A stretch of DNA of 64,000 bases from Mycobacterium conspicuum. GTDB taxonomy: Bacteria > Actinomycetota > Actinomycetes > Mycobacteriales > Mycobacteriaceae. The DNA is taken from positions 5,952,001-6,016,000 of the forward strand of contig NZ_AP022613.1 in assembly GCF_010730195.1 (NCBI RefSeq), given 5' to 3'. The number at the start of each line of letters is the position of its first letter. The first letter of the stretch is position 1. This document shows positions 61,214 to 64,000 of the stretch, one piece after another. Both the position numbers and the translations under genes were made by a program. The notes beneath the pieces were generated by a model that was not told the origin of the DNA, made no database searches, and saw only the letters and a program-made list of their open reading frames with translations.

Positions 61214-62614
61214 TTATCTCCGGACGACCGCGTGCTCGCGCACCAGGGCGCACAGCTGCCAGTGGCCCGGCACCCCCTTAAGGGCGTATTCGCCGCGGTC
61301 GGCGAACCGGTGGCGTGATCCGGTGACGATGTCACGCACCGTCGAGGACACCAGGACCTCGCCGGGGCCGGCCAGCGCTGCCACCCGCGCCCCAATATGC
61401 ACGGCCATGCCGGCTATGTCGTCTCTTGAGTCATCCTTTTGCGACGTGCCGCGCACCTCGACCTCGCCGGCGTGAATGCCGATTCGCACGTCGATACCCA
61501 AAACCCTTACCGCGTCGACGATTTCGTCGGCGCATGCTAGCGCGGCGCTGGGGCTGGTGAACGTCGCGACGAAACCGTCTCCGGCGGTGTTGACTTCGCG
61601 GCCCGCGAACCGCTGCAGTTGGTGGCGCACGATGGTGTCGTGGTTGTCCAGCAGGTCGCGCCATCGGTCGTCGCCGAGCACGGCGGCGCGCTCGGTGGAG
61701 CCGACGATGTCGGTGAACACGATCGTGGTGAGCACCCGCTCGGTATCCGAGACACCTCGCACGCCGGTGATGAATTCCTCGATCTCGTCGAGCATCGGCG
61801 CGGTGTCGCCAACCCAGTACAGCGAATCTTGGCCCGGTAGTTCGACGAAGCGCGACCCGGCGATGTGCTCGGCCAGGTAAAGGCCGTGTGAGATCGGGCT
61901 GAAATTGGGGTTGTCGCGGTGCAGGATCAGCGTGGGCACGGTGATGCGGTCCAAGGTGTCGCGGACGTCGCCCTCTCTGATCTTCATGATGAACGCCCGC
62001 GCCATGCTGGGCGACGCGGCGCGGTTGCCGGCGTGATCCCACCATGCCCGAAACGCGTCGTCGGCGGCCACCGAGGGAGCGATGATGCCGAGGATGTCGA
62101 AGCCCTGCTCGACCGCGTCGGGCTGGATCCCGACCGTCGTGAATGGATCGGTTTCGACGACGTCGCTGCCGATGGGGTAGTCGGGCGCGCGCAGCGTCCG
62201 CGCCGCGCCGTTGAAGATCACCAGGTTGTTCACCCGGTCCGGGTAATCGGCCGCGAGCACGAGCCCGGCCAGCGACGTGAAACCGGGGGCGAAAATGGTC
62301 GCCCGCTCACTGCCGACCGCGTCCATGACGGCGATCGCGTCCTGCGCCCACGACTTCGGCCCGATCTCGTCCACCGAGGAGACCCGCGAGGACAGACCGA
62401 TGCCACGCTGATCGAACCGGATCACCCGGCCGAACGATGCCAGGCGCCGATGGAAGCGGTACATCGACGGCTCTTGGTCGACGGTGTCGATCGGGATCAG
62501 TGGTCCCGGCAGCACGAGTATGTCGGTCGGCCCGTCGCCGAAGACCTGGTAGGCGATGTCGGCCTCGCCGCTACTGGCGTACCGGGTCCGGGGGATCCCT
62601 GCGAACCCAGCCAC
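61214..62614 (-). CDS. lipJ: Alpha/beta hydrolase-class III nucleotidyl cyclase fusion (LipJ/Rv1900c-like)
   Basis: A 466-residue protein. Residues 1-285 form an alpha/beta-hydrolase domain, but the nucleophile elbow reads FAPGFTSLAG with Gly111 where Ser is expected, so it may be catalytically inactive and act as a sensor. Residues 290-460 are a class III cyclase: metal aspartates Asp302 (FTDIVGST) and Asp346 (TAGDGF), Asn342 in place of the usual substrate-specifying Lys, His406 in AVHIGAR instead of the transition-state Asn, and Arg410. Architecture, length and Asn342 match M. tuberculosis Rv1900c. It likely makes cAMP from ATP in response to a ligand of the hydrolase domain. Confidence 0.85.
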   Translation of the reverse strand: MAGFAGIPRTRYASSGEADIAYQVFGDGPTDILVLPGPLIPIDTVDQEPSMYRFHRRLASFGRVIRFDQRGIGLSSRVSSVDEIGPKSWAQDAIAVMDAVGSERATIFAPGFTSLAGLVLAADYPDRVNNLVIFNGAARTLRAPDYPIGSDVVETDPFTTVGIQPDAVEQGFDILGIIAPSVAADDAFRAWWDHAGNRAASPSMARAFIMKIREGDVRDTLDRITVPTLILHRDNPNFSPISHGLYLAEHIAGSRFVELPGQDSLYWVGDTAPMLDEIEEFITGVRGVSDTERVLTTIVFTDIVGSTERAAVLGDDRWRDLLDNHDTIVRHQLQRFAGREVNTAGDGFVATFTSPSAALACADEIVDAVRVLGIDVRIGIHAGEVEVRGTSQKDDSRDDIAGMAVHIGARVAALAGPGEVLVSSTVRDIVTGSRHRFADRGEYALKGVPGHWQLCALVREHAVVRR

Positions 62615-62631
62615 CGCTACAGGCTAGTTCA

Positions 62632-62870
62632 GGGGCCCGACAAATGTCCCAGGCCGATACAGACCGTGCCGGGCAGCGGCGCGCTCCAGCTCCGCGCGGC
62701 GGCGGGAACCTGCAGCGGCAACACGGCAAACCCGCGGAACCGGAGGTTCGCCGATCACCCGGGCCAGTTCCACGCCGTCTGGCACCCCCGCGTCGACGAG
62801 GATCCATCCCACGTGTGGCTCCGCCGGGACGTGCGCACTATCGCCCGGGGCCCCGCCCACGCAAAGATGA
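62632..62870 (+). pseudogene. Degenerate C-terminal remnant of a LysR-type regulator
   Basis: The 313-base gap between the LipJ-like start and the last SDR has no intact gene. In one plus-strand frame it reads RRFADHPGQFHAVWHPRVDE followed by DPSHVWLRRDVRTIAR. The WHPRxDxDPxHxWLR pattern is typical of the last 25 residues of actinobacterial LysR effector domains. No DNA-binding domain precedes it (the upstream sequence codes for the cyclase on the other strand), and no stop follows in frame. It is therefore read as a gene relic. A minus-strand frame of 115 codons over the same bases is less convincing. Confidence 0.45.
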
Positions 62871-62927
62871 GTGTTTCGCGGCTTGCCCATTCGGGGCACC
62901 CCGGTACGTCGAGCGGAGGAGAACGCG

Positions 62928-63686
62928 ATGCAGATGGAGGGCAACACCGTCCTGGTCACCGGCGGCGGCACGGGGATAGGGCGCGGCCTGGCCGAGGCAT
63001 TTCACCGGTTAGGCAACCAGGTCATCATCGCGGCTCGGCGCCGCGGCCCGTTGCAGGCCGTCGCCGAGGCCAACCCGGGCATGCAGGCCATGTCACTCGA
63101 TCAGTCCGACCCCGCCGACATCCGGAGATTCGCCACCGAGGTGACCGACCACTACCCGGCACTCAACGTCGTGGTCAACAACGCCGGCATCCAACGGGTG
63201 GAGGACCTCACCGCCCCCGGACCCGGTGCGGCCGAACTGACCATCGGGATCAATCTGCTGGGGCCGATCCGACTGACCGCCGCGTTGCTGCCGTCGTTGC
63301 GGGCCAAGCCGCACGCCACGATCATCAACGTCACCTCGGCCCTGGCGTTCATGCCCAGCGCGCTCACGCCCACGTACTGCGCTGCCAAAGCCGCGCTGCA
63401 CTCCTACACCGAATCGCTGCGCTTTCAGCTGCGCAACACCTCGGTCGCGGTGATCGAAATCATTCCGCCGCATGTGCAGACCGCGCTGCAGGGCGAGCGC
63501 GGCTTTGATCCCAGGGCGATGCCGCTGGACGACTACATCAGCGAGACGATGGCGCTGCTGCACTCGCAGCCCACCCCCGACGAGATCGTGGTCGAGAATG
63601 CCAAGCGGTGGCGGTTCGCCGAGCGGAACGGCGAATACGACGACATCTATCCACGCTTCAACGAGGCCATGACGTCCGGTCGTTAA
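62928..63686 (+). CDS. SDR family oxidoreductase (DltE-like)
   Basis: From the ATG at 62928, seven bases after GGAGGA, the protein has 252 residues; the frame opens earlier at 62871 without a ribosome site. Cofactor motif VTGGGTGIG, NNAG at VVVNNAGIQR, catalytic Ser in NVTSALA and YCAAKAA with Tyr-x3-Lys; IIPPHVQTAL follows. The C-terminus (AERNGEYDDIYPRFNEAM) is like E. coli DltE-type SDRs. It may once have been partnered with the LysR remnant just upstream. Confidence 0.88.
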   Translation: MQMEGNTVLVTGGGTGIGRGLAEAFHRLGNQVIIAARRRGPLQAVAEANPGMQAMSLDQSDPADIRRFATEVTDHYPALNVVVNNAGIQRVEDLTAPGPGAAELTIGINLLGPIRLTAALLPSLRAKPHATIINVTSALAFMPSALTPTYCAAKAALHSYTESLRFQLRNTSVAVIEIIPPHVQTALQGERGFDPRAMPLDDYISETMALLHSQPTPDEIVVENAKRWRFAERNGEYDDIYPRFNEAMTSGR

Positions 63687-63771
63687 GGGACCATTGCGCC
63701 GAACTTGCCGCCGGCTGAACGGCGCGCAATCACGTTGCTTGTCCCGTCCGGGATGCGACAGGATCGGGAAC

Positions 63772-64000
63772 ATGGCCGAGGTCGACTTCTCGCTGTTGGA
63801 CGTCCCGCGGTCGGGGCCGATCGAGGACGCCGAGGCCTACCTGCGCGCCGCGATGGCCTGGCACTTCGGCGAGGACACCGGATCCCCGTTCTGGCTGCGG
63901 ACGGCCCCGACGCTGAACTTCAACCCGCTGACCGACGTCAAGACCTCCACCGATCTCCGCTTGTTTCCCAACCTGCTCAGCGAGCTGCGGACCGTTCCGG
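63772..64000 (+). CDS. N-terminal part of an unidentified protein (3' truncated by window)
   Basis: ATG at 63772 opens a frame that runs to the window end (76 complete codons). The product starts AEVDFSLLDVPRSGPIEDAE and continues with AMAWHFGEDTGSPFWLRTA and FNPLTDVKTSTDLRLFPNLL, with strongly GC-ending codons. It recalls the N-terminus of a mycobacterial AMP-binding (acyl-CoA-synthetase-like) family, but no catalytic motif lies within the visible part. The assignment is a guess until the rest is seen. Confidence 0.55.
   Translation, partial: MAEVDFSLLDVPRSGPIEDAEAYLRAAMAWHFGEDTGSPFWLRTAPTLNFNPLTDVKTSTDLRLFPNLLSELRTVP

Noticed and set aside
61919..63508. A 529-codon plus-strand frame opposite the cyclase and over the last SDR.
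   Set aside because: It is antisense to the cyclase and out of frame with the SDR; only its middle (62632-62870) resembles a real protein, which is reported as a LysR relic.
63687..63771. Imperfect inverted repeat after the last SDR (ATTGCGCCG with a CGGCGCGCAAT arm).
   Set aside because: The arms need a two-base bulge and there is no T-tract; too weak to call a terminator.
1..64000. Search for tRNA/rRNA genes, CRISPR arrays, insertion sequences, integrases and att sites.
   Set aside because: No transposase or integrase proteins, no regularly spaced repeats and no cloverleaf-like intergenic segments were seen; most gaps are too short.

Overview
The window looks like chromosomal DNA of a mycobacterium, probably a slow grower. 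It is GC-rich and densely packed on both strands. Recognisable mycobacterial families include an Rv2566/Rv2567-type transglutaminase and ATP-grasp pair, an LpqC-type lipoprotein esterase, an Rv1900c (LipJ)-type hydrolase-cyclase fusion, HsaA/HsaC/HsaD-like and KstD-like proteins, and oxidoreductases of the mycofactocin-linked type. No rRNA, tRNA, CRISPR array, insertion sequence or prophage was seen. Protein identities rest on reading motifs and lengths; no database search was run.

Layout. 1-3.3 kb: the end of an NTF2-like gene, then a minus-strand set (alpha/beta hydrolase with an Asp nucleophile, SDR, TIM-barrel isomerase) divergent from a TetR gene across a clear operator. 3.4-9.4 kb: a two-gene operon of a DUF2126-type transglutaminase and a circularly permuted ATP-grasp/alpha-E protein, a predicted peptide-ligase system. 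9.4-20 kb: LpqC-like esterase and MarR around a 9+9 bp palindrome, a small bL12-CTD protein, PaaX, a Rieske oxygenase, a flavin monooxygenase, a large LuxR/NB-ARC regulator with a Tat-exported polysaccharide deacetylase, and a membrane esterase. 20-25.9 kb: SDR, SRPBCC and PPOX genes, then four TetR genes; one sits next to a peroxiredoxin-like/RclC-like pair, and two are divergent paralogues sharing a palindromic promoter.

25.9-32.5 kb is an oxidative catabolic block: two Baeyer-Villiger-type monooxygenases, a MerR regulator, a P450 and an NDMA-dependent-type alcohol dehydrogenase. 32.6-35.5 kb pairs an orphan sulfate-binding protein with a SulP permease. 35.5-43.4 kb holds an SDR, a CaCA-type exchanger, another SDR, an NTF2-like protein, a zinc-type dehydrogenase, an IclR with a probable ATT start, an MmgE/PrpD protein and a zinc-ribbon DUF2127 protein.

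43.4-57.3 kb looks like a second, incomplete ring-cleavage cluster. It has a thioesterase, a mycofactocin-type SDR, a third Baeyer-Villiger monooxygenase, an HsaA-like hydroxylase, an HsaC-like extradiol dioxygenase, two KstD-like flavoproteins, an IclR, an HSL-type esterase, two SDRs, a PadR and an HsaD-like C-C hydrolase. 57.3-64 kb has a small ORF behind a perfect hairpin, a CGNR zinc-finger regulator, SDRs, an SRPBCC protein, a methyltransferase, the LipJ-like cyclase, a LysR remnant, a final SDR and a truncated gene at the edge.

Taken together this is mostly accessory lipid, steroid or xenobiotic catabolism. There are ten SDRs, at least six flavin or Rieske/P450 oxygenases and thirteen transcription-factor genes, most of them beside short palindromic candidate operators. 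The least understood module is the transglutaminase/ATP-grasp operon; the most coherent catabolic unit is the hsa-like cluster.
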